Positions 35,493 to 42,728 of a DNA stretch of 44,481 nt are shown here, in pieces. The DNA comes from an uncultured Bacilli bacterium (lineage in GTDB: Bacteria > Bacillota_I > Bacilli_A > RF39 > UBA660): assembly GCA_934153655.1 (NCBI GenBank), contig CAKPFH010000005.1:1-44481 (forward strand). The letters are read 5' to 3'. The position numbers and the translations under genes were made by a program. How positions within the stretch are numbered: position 1 is the stretch's first letter; each line of letters starts with the position of its first letter. The notes under the pieces were generated by a model. It had not been told where the DNA came from, made no database searches, and was given only the letters and a program-made list of their open reading frames with translations.

Positions 35493-35782
35493 CTAAATAA
35501 CCTACTAATAATAGAACTTTCTTTATTCTTTTTTAAAATATTTTCATCTAAATAATTTAAACTATTAATCATTCCTTTTATTATAACTTTTCCTTCTTTA
35601 TTATCAAGTTTTAATAATTCTAAACCTTCTCCTTTTAAGACGATAGTACCCATATTACTATCAATTAAAAATTCTTCACTATCAAAAGATTCTATTTTTT
35701 TAACTCCGGTAATAGTTGCATTTTTTCTTTCTACTAAATTAAAGGTATGATTAAATTCTTTTATTTGATTATCTTTTTCCAT
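35489..35782 (-). CDS. yabP: Sporulation protein YabP
   Basis: A 97-aa soluble protein of the YabP/YqfC family: NLVERKNATITGVKKIESFDSEEFLIDSN and MGTIVLKGEGLELLKLDNKEGKVIIKGMI fit the family's all-beta pattern. In Bacillus it is made in the mother cell under sigma-E and is required, with YabQ, for the spore cortex. AGGGGT precedes the ATG. It follows the spoVG terminator directly; no vegetative promoter is clear, which is consistent with sporulation control but does not prove it. Confidence 0.88.
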   Translation of the reverse strand: MEKDNQIKEFNHTFNLVERKNATITGVKKIESFDSEEFLIDSNMGTIVLKGEGLELLKLDNKEGKVIIKGMINSLNYLDENILKKNKESSIISRLFR

Positions 35783-35812
35783 ATAAACCCCTAGTTAAGT
35801 ATATTTTATTAA

Positions 35813-35837
35813 TTAAAAAAAAGACCAATTGGTCTTT
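35813..35837 (-). terminator. Intrinsic terminator of spoVG
   Basis: 7-bp stem AAAGACC/GGTCTTT (35820-35826 and 35831-35837), AATT loop, then eight T on the minus strand. Confidence 0.88.
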
Positions 35838-35839
35838 AA

Positions 35840-36121
35840 TTATTCTTCATCATTAGTAGGTTCTTCTACTTCTGCATTTTCATATGCTTCAAATATTGCA
35901 TCTTCGAACATTTTTCTTGTTTCACGATTAATTGGATGAGCTATATCTTTATGTCCACCTGGAACTTTTTTACTAGGCATAGCAATAAATAATCCATTAT
36001 CTCCGTCAATAATACGAATATCACGTACAACAAAGCAATCATCTAATTGAACAGTTGCACGTCCTTTCATACGAGATCCTTCTTTTTCAAATCTCTTTAC
36101 ATCTACTGATGTTATTTTCAT
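35840..36121 (-). CDS. spoVG: SpoVG, RNA/DNA-binding septation and sporulation regulator
   Basis: A 93-aa protein matching SpoVG along nearly its whole length: MKITSVDVKRF, ATVQLDDCFVVRDIRIIDG, LFIAMPSKKVPGGHKDIAHPIN and an acidic tail. It is a small nucleic-acid binding regulator linked to septum placement, sporulation and virulence gene control. AAAGGAGGA precedes the ATG. It has its own promoter and terminator and is next to yabPQ, as in the Bacillus origin-proximal region. Confidence 0.97.
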   Translation of the reverse strand: MKITSVDVKRFEKEGSRMKGRATVQLDDCFVVRDIRIIDGDNGLFIAMPSKKVPGGHKDIAHPINRETRKMFEDAIFEAYENAEVEEPTNDEE

Positions 36122-36157
36122 TTGTAATCCTCCTTTTGAACTCCATGTTCTATAATA

Positions 36158-36186
36158 ATAATATAATAAATATTTTAAAATTGCAA
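36158..36186 (-). promoter_or_regulatory. spoVG promoter (vegetative type)
   Basis: On the minus strand TTGCAA (36181-36186), 17 bp, TATTAT (36158-36163), 37 nt before the start. In B. subtilis spoVG uses sigma-H; this site looks like sigma-A. Confidence 0.5.
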
Positions 36187-36208
36187 CTATATTTTGTAAA
36201 AATTTGAC

Positions 36209-36234
36209 AAAAAAAGACTTTTTTAAAAAGTCTT
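36209..36234 (-). terminator. Intrinsic terminator of the first TasA-like gene
   Basis: Stem AAGACTTTT/AAAAGTCTT (within 36214-36234) with a minimal loop, then T tract on the minus strand. Confidence 0.8.
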
Positions 36235-36254
36235 ATTTACTATTATTATTCCGA

Positions 36255-36917
36255 TTAAACTCCTGGTTGAGTAGTTCCTGTAGTAGCAGCTACAACTTTA
36301 AGTTTTAATGAATAATACATTTTAGCGTATTCTTCAGTAGTGTAGCTATCACTTGCAGCTTCACCAATTGTTACAGCATTACTAATCCACATTCTTAATG
36401 TATATTCATCATCTTGTTGAGTAGCACTTGATTTAGCAGTAATTTTGCCCTTAGCAAGAATAACACCAGTAGCTAAAGATCCATCAACACCAACTACATT
36501 TGAAGTTTCAAATTTATTTTCTACAACAGTAGCAGGAGCTTTTAAATTTAACTTAATTTCAGAATCTTTAAATCTTGTTTTAGTAGCATCAGCATCAGCA
36601 TCTCCTTGTAAAGCATAAACAGTATATTCAATTCCTTTTTCTGATGAATCATATCCAACAACATGGAATGTTAATGCACCATTTTCAGCTTCTTTTAATG
36701 CTTCTCCTGATTCATCTGTTCTTGGAAATTCATTTGTTAATTTGATAGCATTTCCTTCTGTAAAATTGAAGAAAATATTACCAGTTGTTAATGTATTATT
36801 CTTTTCTCCAGTTTTACTGTATGTGAAGAATGCGAATGATACGCCAACAACAGCTACTACTAAAACAGCTATTCCTAAAACAGATAACAATACTTGCTTA
36901 GATGAATTTTCATTCAT
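36255..36917 (-). CDS. SipW/TasA-type secreted surface protein, copy 1
   Basis: A 220-aa exported protein. The N-terminal hydrophobic segment (about 8-32, VLLSVLGIAVLVVAVVGVSF) is followed by AFFTYSKTGEKNNTLTTGNI, the pattern of SipW-processed proteins of the TasA/camelysin group. The mature part is a beta-rich domain with few charged clusters, no Cys and a Thr/Gly-rich end. TasA relatives form biofilm fibres. Another paralogue lies 126 bp upstream with a matching promoter. No SipW gene or tapA is seen nearby. AAGGAGG precedes the ATG. Confidence 0.75.
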   Translation of the reverse strand: MNENSSKQVLLSVLGIAVLVVAVVGVSFAFFTYSKTGEKNNTLTTGNIFFNFTEGNAIKLTNEFPRTDESGEALKEAENGALTFHVVGYDSSEKGIEYTVYALQGDADADATKTRFKDSEIKLNLKAPATVVENKFETSNVVGVDGSLATGVILAKGKITAKSSATQQDDEYTLRMWISNAVTIGEAASDSYTTEEYAKMYYSLKLKVVAATTGTTQPGV

Positions 36918-36942
36918 AATTCATATCCTCCTTACAATAAAA

Positions 36943-36971
36943 ATAATAGCATATTAATTTAGTTTTGACAA
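36943..36971 (-). promoter_or_regulatory. Promoter of TasA-like gene 1
   Basis: On the minus strand TTGTCA (36966-36971), 17 bp, TATTAT (36943-36948) with TG upstream; 26 nt before the start. Confidence 0.7.
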
Positions 36972-37008
36972 TATGTTTTTTCAAAAAAAACTAATAATTT
37001 ACAGAAAA

Positions 37009-37030
37009 TTAAAAAGACCTAACGGTCTTT
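37009..37030 (-). terminator. Intrinsic terminator of the second TasA-like gene
   Basis: 7-bp stem AAAGACC/GGTCTTT (37013-37019 and 37024-37030), 4-nt loop, then five T on the minus strand. Confidence 0.85.
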
Positions 37031-37042
37031 ATAATCTATTTA

Positions 37043-37735
37043 CTATCCTTGAGCGTCTACTCTTACTTTAAATGAATAATATAAAGTATTATAAACAGCA
37101 CGAGTATCAGCACCAGCATCAGTTGCACTAGCACGGTAAGTCTTAGTAGTATCAGTATCAGAAATAGTTACTGTATTATTAACCCACATAGTCATTGAAT
37201 AACTATCAGTCACATCAAGACCACTAGCTTCAATAGTACCACTAGCTATTTGTAAACCAGTTCCAGCAGTAGCAGATCCACCATTAATAGCATCTGTTAC
37301 TACAGCACCATATTCAGTATCAGTAGCTGTATCATAACCACCAACGATAGTTGCATTTTCATCACCTGCAGTTTTTGTTACGTAGAAATTAATTTCACTA
37401 TTTTTTAATCTAGTTTTTCCTTCCATGGCATCTCCTGGAATAGCATATACAGTATAGTTAATTGGACTCATTGAAGTTGGTAATTTACCAGTTACACTAA
37501 ATGTAAATTTATCATTTTTTTGTCCATCAACATCAGCTTGTGGAAATTGATTAGTTAATGTTAAACCATTTGTAGCTTCGTTGAATTCGAAAGCAATAGA
37601 ACCAGTAGTTATAACGTTATTTGTTGTTCCTTGTTTACTATAAGTAAAGAACGCAAATGATACCCCTACTACTGCTATTACTAAAACAGCTATTCCTACT
37701 ATTGATAAAACTGCTTGTTTTGAATTATTTTCCAT
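37043..37735 (-). CDS. SipW/TasA-type secreted surface protein, copy 2
   Basis: A 230-aa paralogue of the gene at 36255. The N-termini are almost superimposable (SKQAVLSIVGIAVLVIAVVGVSFAFFTYSKQG versus the copy 1 equivalent), and both share GNIFFNF/GSIAFEF, LTNxFP, YTVYA, TRxKxSEI, and a late MWxxNxVTI...YYSxKxxV pattern. Divergence in the middle and no Cys suggest two subunits of a surface layer or fibre. Asp/Thr/Gly/Ala-rich loops look unlike the Asn/Lys-rich neighbours, as usual for abundant secreted proteins. AAGGAGG precedes the ATG. Confidence 0.75.
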   Translation of the reverse strand: MENNSKQAVLSIVGIAVLVIAVVGVSFAFFTYSKQGTTNNVITTGSIAFEFNEATNGLTLTNQFPQADVDGQKNDKFTFSVTGKLPTSMSPINYTVYAIPGDAMEGKTRLKNSEINFYVTKTAGDENATIVGGYDTATDTEYGAVVTDAINGGSATAGTGLQIASGTIEASGLDVTDSYSMTMWVNNTVTISDTDTTKTYRASATDAGADTRAVYNTLYYSFKVRVDAQG

Positions 37736-37757
37736 TTCATATCCTCCTTATGATAAA

Positions 37758-37786
37758 AATATAACACAAAATTAATAACTTGACAA
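37758..37786 (-). promoter_or_regulatory. Promoter of TasA-like gene 2
   Basis: On the minus strand TTGTCA (37781-37786), 17 bp, TATATT (37758-37763) with TG upstream, 23 nt before the start. Confidence 0.7.
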
Positions 37787-37826
37787 TATATTTTTTTAAC
37801 TTTTATTTAACTTTTTTTAATCTTGA

Positions 37827-37855
37827 CAAAAAAGATGGTTAAAAACCCCATCTTT
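37827..37855 (-). terminator. Intrinsic terminator of the 3D-domain gene
   Basis: 8-bp stem AAAGATGG/CCATCTTT (37831-37838 and 37848-37855), 9-nt loop with the stop codon, then T tract on the minus strand. Confidence 0.88.
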
Positions 37856-38417
37856 CTATTTCAAAACCTATATTATATTGTCGACCAATTTTCTTAGTAT
37901 TAGCTTCACTTTCTTCTAATAAATCCATGGTAAACCCTTTTATAGCACTTCCTCTATCTAAAACTATTCCTGTAAAACTAGTACCTAAATAATTAGAAAC
38001 TTTAATAATGCTACCACATGGTATATTACTATCACTTGCTAAAATTCTAATTTTTCCATAAGTAGCATCTTCATAATAAATATTACCATTTTTAACATTC
38101 ATATGAGGAGGGCAACCAAGCCTACCAGAACAACCAACACAATCAGGACCATAAGCTGTTATTGTTCCTGTAAACATAACGGTTTTATTAACATTATTTT
38201 TAAGTTCTTCCATAGAAGATACTACAATAGTTTCTTTTTTTATACTTTTATAACTGGCATTTACTCTTGATGATTCAATAGCTTTAACATTGTTTTCATT
38301 ATTAGCGACAAAACTATTTTCAGTATTACTAGTTGCTATTACAAAGAGAAGAAATATTATTAAAAATAAACTAGAAAAGTAAACTTTTAAACTTTTCGCT
38401 TGTTTCTTAGTTCTCAA
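37839..38417 (-). CDS. Secreted 3D-domain protein (YabE/YuiC-like)
   Basis: A 192-aa protein with one N-terminal signal/anchor helix (about 10-30) and a C-terminal 3D domain (about 85-190): TGTITAYGPDCVGCSG, KIRILASDSNIPCGSIIKV and the Asp-containing GIVLDRGSAIKGFTMDLL that gives the domain its name. Such domains are lytic-transglycosylase-like (Sps/MltA fold). It lies upstream of spoVG and beside tatD-metG, the yabE position in Bacillus, but lacks G5/DUF348 repeats. Four Cys in the first half of the domain (DCVGCSGRLGCP) are unusual. The likely start is TTG at 38417, six nt behind AGAGGTG; GTG 38426 is possible. Confidence 0.82.
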   Translation of the reverse strand: MRTKKQAKSLKVYFSSLFLIIFLLFVIATSNTENSFVANNENNVKAIESSRVNASYKSIKKETIVVSSMEELKNNVNKTVMFTGTITAYGPDCVGCSGRLGCPPHMNVKNGNIYYEDATYGKIRILASDSNIPCGSIIKVSNYLGTSFTGIVLDRGSAIKGFTMDLLEESEANTKKIGRQYNIGFEIERWGF

Positions 38418-38439
38418 AGGCAACACCTCTACAATAAAA

Positions 38440-38468
38440 ATAATAGCACTTTCTAATTAATTAGTCAA
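38440..38468 (-). promoter_or_regulatory. Promoter of the 3D-domain gene
   Basis: On the minus strand TTGACT (38463-38468), 17 bp, TATTAT (38440-38445) with TG upstream. The stretch from TGC through the leader is the same as before TasA-like gene 1. Confidence 0.7.
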
Positions 38469-38471
38469 ACG

Positions 38472-38500
38472 AAAAAAGAAATAGTCAATTTGCTATTTCT
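38472..38500 (-). terminator. Intrinsic terminator of metG-tatD
   Basis: 8-bp stem AGAAATAG/CTATTTCT (38477-38484 and 38493-38500), 8-nt loop including the tatD stop, then T tract on the minus strand. Confidence 0.85.
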
Positions 38501-39255
38501 TCTAAATTATATTGCTTTTTTATATTATTATTAGTTATTTCAATTAATTCATTCATACTAATATTTTTAATAGAACAAAGATTAGCTGCTATAATACTAA
38601 TATTTTTAGGTTCGTTTTTTTGACCTCTAAAAGGTACAGGAGTTAGATAAGGACTATCAGTTTCTAAAACAATATTTTCTAAAGGAATATCTTTTAATAC
38701 ACTTGTTAAATTAGTATTTGAATAAGTTGATACTCCTCCTATTCCTAATAAATAACCTCTTTTAATATAAGAAGATGCAACTTCTAAAGAACCACTAAAA
38801 CAATGAATTGTAATTTTTAAATCATATTCACTTAAAATATTAAAAGTATCTAAATAAGCATCTCTTGAATGAATAACAACTGGTAAATTTAATTTTTTTG
38901 CTAAATCTAATTGATCTTTAAATAATTTAATTTGTTCAGGCTTGTTATCTTTATTATGATAATAATCAAGTCCTATTTCACCTATTCCTATTATTTTAGG
39001 ATTATTTTTAATTAATTCTTCTAAATAGGAAATCGTATTTTCATCATACTCATCTATTTCATCAGGATGAATTCCTATGGTTAAATAAACTGGGTATTTA
39101 TTTATTATTTCAAGTCCTTCTTTAATACCTTTTAAATCACATCCTGATATTATAAAGTTATTAACTCCGTTTTCATAGGCTCTTTTTAAAATGCCTTCAA
39201 TATCATCTTCTAAATCAAGATGAAAATGAGTGTCAGTTAAATAATTACTTTTCAT
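38485..39255 (-). CDS. tatD: TatD family metal-dependent hydrolase/deoxyribonuclease
   Basis: TIM-barrel metallohydrolase of 256 aa. Metal ligands: DTHFHLD near the N-terminus, GEIGLDYYHN, VVIHSRDA, ITIHCFSG and the closing LETDSPYLTP. Relatives are 3'-5' DNases and are also thought to edit D-aminoacyl products. The start overlaps the metG end by 11 nt with no strong ribosome site, so it is probably made by coupled re-initiation. It corresponds to yabD behind metS in Bacillus. Confidence 0.95.
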   Translation of the reverse strand: MKSNYLTDTHFHLDLEDDIEGILKRAYENGVNNFIISGCDLKGIKEGLEIINKYPVYLTIGIHPDEIDEYDENTISYLEELIKNNPKIIGIGEIGLDYYHNKDNKPEQIKLFKDQLDLAKKLNLPVVIHSRDAYLDTFNILSEYDLKITIHCFSGSLEVASSYIKRGYLLGIGGVSTYSNTNLTSVLKDIPLENIVLETDSPYLTPVPFRGQKNEPKNISIIAANLCSIKNISMNELIEITNNNIKKQYNLEEIAN

Positions 39256-40777
39256 CTTTTTCTACTCTCATGAATATTGGTTTAAAATCATTTATATGAA
39301 TATCTGTTTCTAAAGAACCAAAAGTAATTGTATCAAGAGTTATATTCTTAGTATTAATTTGTCTTAATATTTCATTTGCAGTATCAGGAATAAAAGGTAA
39401 TAAAAGAATTGCACCTATTCTAATACTTTCAATTAAATTATATAGAACAGTTTTTAATTTATCTTTATTTTCTTCTTTAGCAAGTATCCAAGGAGTAGTT
39501 TCATCTATATATTTATTACTTCTTCTAAATATTTCAAAGATAGAATCAAGAGCTTCTGGTATTTCCAATTTATCCATATATTCATCAACTTTAACTTTTG
39601 TACTTTCAACAAGACTTATTAAGCTATCATCAAATTCAGTTTTAACATCAGATTTGACAATTATGCCATCAAAATATTTTGTAAGCATTGATAAAGTACG
39701 ATTAACTAAATTACCAACAGTGTTAGCAAGATCTGTATTATATCTACTAACCAATAAGTCTTCTGAGAATGTTCCATCTGATCCAAATGGTACTTCTCTT
39801 AATAAATAATATCTTATTGCATCTTTAGAATAAGTAGCAATATATTCTCTTGGATCTTTATAATTTCCTAAACTTTTGGAAATTTTACCACCATTTATAA
39901 CAAGCCATCCATGACCAAATACTTGTTTTGGTAAAGGTAAATCTAAAGCCATTAGAAGAATTGGCCAAATAATTGTATGAAATCTTACTATCTCTTTACC
40001 AACAATATGTAAGTCAGCAGGCCAGTATTTTTTAAATTTAGAATCATCTTCAGTTAAATAACCAAGAGCACTTATATAATTTGATAAAGCATCTATCCAT
40101 ACATAGATAACATGTTTTGGATCAAAAGATACAGGTATACCCCAGTTAAATGTAGTACGTGATACACATAAATCTTCAAGACCTGGTTTAATAAAATTAT
40201 TAATCATTTCATTTTTTCTTGATACAGGTTGAATAAACTCAGGATGTGTTTCAATGTATTCTACTAATCTATCTTGATATTTACTTAAACGGAAGAAATA
40301 AGCCTCTTCGCTTGCTTCTTCAACATCACGACCACAGTCAGGACATTTACCATCAACTAATTGCGATTCAGTCCAAAAAGATTCACAAGGTGTACAATAA
40401 AGACCTTTATATTCTCCTTTATAAATATCTCCCTTATCATATAATTTTTTAAATATTTTTTGAACAACTTCAACATGATCAGGATCAGTTGTTCTTATAA
40501 ATCTATCATATTCAATTCCAAGAGATGACCATAAATCTTTAGCATCTTCGATTATTTTATCAACATACTCTTTAGGAGTAATTCCTAAAGCTTCAGCTTT
40601 TCTTTGAATTTTTAAACCATGCTCATCACTTCCAGTTAAAAAGTAAACATCATATCCATTTTGTTTTTTATATCTTGCTATACTATCAGCAATTACAGTT
40701 GTATAACAATGACCTATATGAAAATTTGCAGATGGATAATATATAGGTGTTGTTATATAATATTTTTTATTTTCCAT
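39245..40777 (-). CDS. metG: Methionyl-tRNA synthetase
   Basis: Charges tRNA-Met. It is 510 aa: HIGH motif as FHIGHCYT, zinc knuckle CTPC...CPDC (about 127-145), KMSKS as KISKSLGN, then the alpha-helical anticodon-binding domain. It lacks the C-terminal EMAP/Trbp111-like domain of longer enzymes such as the Bacillus MetS, so dimerisation must differ or the domain is encoded elsewhere. GGAGG precedes the ATG. Expression is controlled by the T-box riboswitch upstream. Confidence 0.98.
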   Translation of the reverse strand: MENKKYYITTPIYYPSANFHIGHCYTTVIADSIARYKKQNGYDVYFLTGSDEHGLKIQRKAEALGITPKEYVDKIIEDAKDLWSSLGIEYDRFIRTTDPDHVEVVQKIFKKLYDKGDIYKGEYKGLYCTPCESFWTESQLVDGKCPDCGRDVEEASEEAYFFRLSKYQDRLVEYIETHPEFIQPVSRKNEMINNFIKPGLEDLCVSRTTFNWGIPVSFDPKHVIYVWIDALSNYISALGYLTEDDSKFKKYWPADLHIVGKEIVRFHTIIWPILLMALDLPLPKQVFGHGWLVINGGKISKSLGNYKDPREYIATYSKDAIRYYLLREVPFGSDGTFSEDLLVSRYNTDLANTVGNLVNRTLSMLTKYFDGIIVKSDVKTEFDDSLISLVESTKVKVDEYMDKLEIPEALDSIFEIFRRSNKYIDETTPWILAKEENKDKLKTVLYNLIESIRIGAILLLPFIPDTANEILRQINTKNITLDTITFGSLETDIHINDFKPIFMRVEKDEK

Positions 40778-40839
40778 AAATCCTCCATTTATTATTTATA
40801 TTTTTCTATTACATTTATATTTATTTATTTTTTAATTAG

Positions 40840-40887
40840 CTATCTAGCAAAAATACTCCACATCCGTTTATACATATATTTTTTCAT
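40840..40887 (-). CDS. 15-codon leader ORF between T-box and metG
   Basis: ATG at 40887 with GGAGG five nt upstream and TAG at 40840, giving a 15-residue peptide with three Met and five basic residues (MKKYMYKRMWSIFAR). It sits just behind the T-box terminator, in the RNA that exists only when the T-box is read through, and about 60 nt before metG. Nothing this short can be proven coding by eye. The ribosome site is as good as that of metG itself. Confidence 0.45.
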   Translation of the reverse strand: MKKYMYKRMWSIFAR

Positions 40888-40899
40888 AAATTCCTCCAT

Positions 40900-41097
40900 A
40901 AAAAAATCTTCTATCCAAAGGACGAAGATCTCGTGGTACCACCTTATTTTACATATATAATATGCCTCTACTAATAACGAAGTTACCCGATTATACAATT
41001 GCTCCAAAACCATTTTCAATTAAGTCCTTTAATTCTTTTCCACCCCAAGAATCTCTCTTTAAAATTATCTTAATTTACTTATTTCTTCCTCACATTT
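40900..41097 (-). promoter_or_regulatory. T-box riboswitch (methionine) controlling metG
   Basis: Hallmarks on the minus strand: Stem I base AATTAAG/CTTAATT bracketed by the AGTA (41076-41079) and GAA specifier-loop motifs; specifier ATG (Met) at 41011-41013 right after GAA-A; the T-box core GGTGGTACCACG (40933-40944); and a terminator ATCTTC/GAAGAT (40924-40929 and 40906-40911) ending in seven T. Uncharged tRNA-Met would favour the antiterminator and allow metG transcription. Confidence 0.93.
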
Positions 41098-41103
41098 GTC
41101 TAT

Positions 41104-41132
41104 ATGTTATCACATTATTTTTAATTATTCAA
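41104..41132 (-). promoter_or_regulatory. Promoter of the T-box/metG transcript
   Basis: On the minus strand TTGAAT (41127-41132), 17 bp, TAACAT (41104-41109) with TG upstream. It overlaps the end of spoVT. Confidence 0.6.
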
Positions 41133-41640
41133 GATAATTTATTAAATAATTTTCTAATAAAGTTAATAAATCTAAATCATTTTTTAAGATATCTGTATCA
41201 GATAACATCATAATTAATCCAATTGTATCACCATGGACTATAATTGGTTTAATAACATAACTAACATTTATTTCTTTATCAGTTATTTTTAAATTATTTG
41301 GAGTTAACTCTTCAATATTTTTTCTATCATCAAGAATATTTAATAAATAAGAATTTAATTCTATTTCTAAATAATCTTTATAATCTTTAGATGTTATTAC
41401 AATCTTATTTAAATTAGTAATTATTATATCTTTATTTGATATGTCTTTTATAACATTAACTAAATTATTAATACTTTTATCATAATCATGAATATCTGAA
41501 TATTTACTTAAAATAATTTTATCATCTTCTACTTTTATTTCTAATTGTTCATTTTCTTTGATTTTTAAAACTTTTCTAATTTCTTTAGGTATTACTACTC
41601 TTCCTAAAGAATCAACTCTTCTTACTATCCCACTTGCCAT
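41125..41640 (-). CDS. spoVT: Stage V sporulation protein T (AbrB-type regulator)
   Basis: A 171-aa transcription factor. The N-terminal AbrB swapped-hairpin DNA-binding domain (about 1-50; GIVRRVDSLGRVVIPKEIRK) is followed by a GAF-like sensory domain (about 55-171). In Bacillus SpoVT acts in the forespore under sigma-G. Length and layout match (Bacillus 178 aa), which separates it from the shorter AbrB proteins. GGGTGAT precedes the ATG. Confidence 0.93.
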   Translation of the reverse strand: MASGIVRRVDSLGRVVIPKEIRKVLKIKENEQLEIKVEDDKIILSKYSDIHDYDKSINNLVNVIKDISNKDIIITNLNKIVITSKDYKDYLEIELNSYLLNILDDRKNIEELTPNNLKITDKEINVSYVIKPIIVHGDTIGLIMMLSDTDILKNDLDLLTLLENYLINYLE

Positions 41641-41694
41641 TTAATCACCCAGTTTTATTATTAGTAAATATTAGAAGTTTATACTAAAAAAGAA

Positions 41695-42282
41695 TTAAAC
41701 TCCAATTGTATTTTTATTTAATTCTAAATATTTTAAATAAGTTTCTTCAAACGTATTAATAAGGATAATATCTCTATTTTTCATTGTATCTAATACTTTC
41801 ATATTTAAATTAGTAAGAAAAATAGTAGTTAAATATTCTTTTAAACGATTTTTCTTAAATTCTGATTTCAACTCTTTATTCAAAGATTTTACTAAATTAT
41901 CTATTTCTTTTTTAGAAAAAGTTTCTAATGTTTCTTTTAAAGTAAGATAATTATCTTTTATATTTTGTTTACAAACATCTAAATCATCATGAACTACTAT
42001 TACATTTTGTAAATCAACTTTTTTAGTATCTAATATATTCATTAAATTATTACGATAAGCTTCAAAAAAGATATTAACATTTTCTAAAATACTCTCTTTA
42101 TCTTGAAAATCTTCTTCAATATCAATTATTTTTTTTACTAAGTTATCTTTCATAAAACTCAAAAGATTATCAATTGTCAAAACTAGAACTTCTAAATTAT
42201 TATCAAGATCAAAATTTAGTTTATTTAAATAAATTTCTTTATTTTTCTTTTTTAATTGATCTTTTATATCATATTCGTTCAT
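41695..42282 (-). CDS. Helical cytoplasmic protein, unknown function
   Basis: Not recognised. It is 195 aa, nearly all helical, very rich in Lys, Asp, Asn and Leu, with coiled-coil-like heptads (LNFDLDNNLEVLVLTIDNLLSF, LKETLETFSKKEIDNLVKSLNKEL). There is no signal, membrane segment or cofactor motif. It lies upstream of spoVT on the same strand with 54 nt between, and downstream of an xre gene; a link to sporulation or to the xre module is only positional. Confidence 0.7.
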   Translation of the reverse strand: MNEYDIKDQLKKKNKEIYLNKLNFDLDNNLEVLVLTIDNLLSFMKDNLVKKIIDIEEDFQDKESILENVNIFFEAYRNNLMNILDTKKVDLQNVIVVHDDLDVCKQNIKDNYLTLKETLETFSKKEIDNLVKSLNKELKSEFKKNRLKEYLTTIFLTNLNMKVLDTMKNRDIILINTFEETYLKYLELNKNTIGV

Positions 42283-42387
42283 ATTTAACCCTTTCCATTA
42301 TTACTACAATTTAAGGATAACAAACTTTTGATAAATTGTCAAATATTGTAAACACTAAAATATTATTTTTGTTTTTATACAACATTT

Positions 42388-42642
42388 TTAACTAGTAATC
42401 GAGTTATTTACATCATCTTTTTGAAATAGAAGACCTATATCTACACCTAACGCTTGTGAAATATCGTATAATGTTTGAACCGAAAATGTGTTAGCTACTT
42501 TGTCTGATTCTATTTGCCTTATATAATCGTGAGATAAATCAGTTAATTCAGCAAGTTTGGCTTGGGTCATTCCTTTTTCTTTACGATATTTCTTGATATT
42601 ATGTCTAATAATTTTATATATATCGACATATTCAATTTCCAT
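42388..42642 (-). CDS. Xre family transcriptional regulator
   Basis: An 84-aa single-domain helix-turn-helix protein: IIRHNIKKYRKEKGMTQAKLAELTDLSHDYIRQIESDK, then LYDISQALGVDIGLLF. It probably binds DNA as a dimer. A 17-bp palindrome 47 nt upstream of its start is the obvious candidate operator, and it overlaps the -35 of a divergent promoter, so the protein may control both directions. GGTGGTA precedes the ATG. That ribosome site and start codon are complementary to the loop of the divergent candidate RNA (42729-42861). Confidence 0.88.
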   Translation of the reverse strand: MEIEYVDIYKIIRHNIKKYRKEKGMTQAKLAELTDLSHDYIRQIESDKVANTFSVQTLYDISQALGVDIGLLFQKDDVNNSITS

Positions 42643-42688
42643 ATTTTACCACCAAAAATATTATCTCATTATTTAAATATGTTAATAT

Positions 42689-42705
42689 GTGAGTTGATAA
42701 CTCAC
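42689..42705. promoter_or_regulatory. 17-bp palindrome, probable Xre operator
   Basis: GTGAGTT-GAT-AACTCAC: perfect 7-bp half sites with a 3-bp centre. It covers the -35 (42694-42699) of the plus-strand promoter and lies upstream of xre on the other side. Confidence 0.65.
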
Positions 42706-42722
42706 TCAAGATGTGCTATAAT
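42694..42722 (+). promoter_or_regulatory. Strong promoter of the candidate small RNA
   Basis: TTGATA (42694-42699), 17 bp, TATAAT (42717-42722) with TG upstream (TGTGCTATAAT). It is one of the closest matches to consensus in the window, yet no normal gene follows it before a terminator. Confidence 0.72.
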
Positions 42723-42728
42723 ACCTAT

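Noticed and set aside
40661..41213. Plus-strand frames of 99 and 83 codons in the metG upstream region
   Set aside because: They run antisense through the T-box and metG start, are rich in Ile/Phe/Tyr from A+T bias and have no ribosome sites.
42643..42688. Minus-strand promoter of xre
   Set aside because: TTAACA-16-TAATAT can be read, but would start transcription at the ribosome site; other readings are no better, so the xre promoter is left open.
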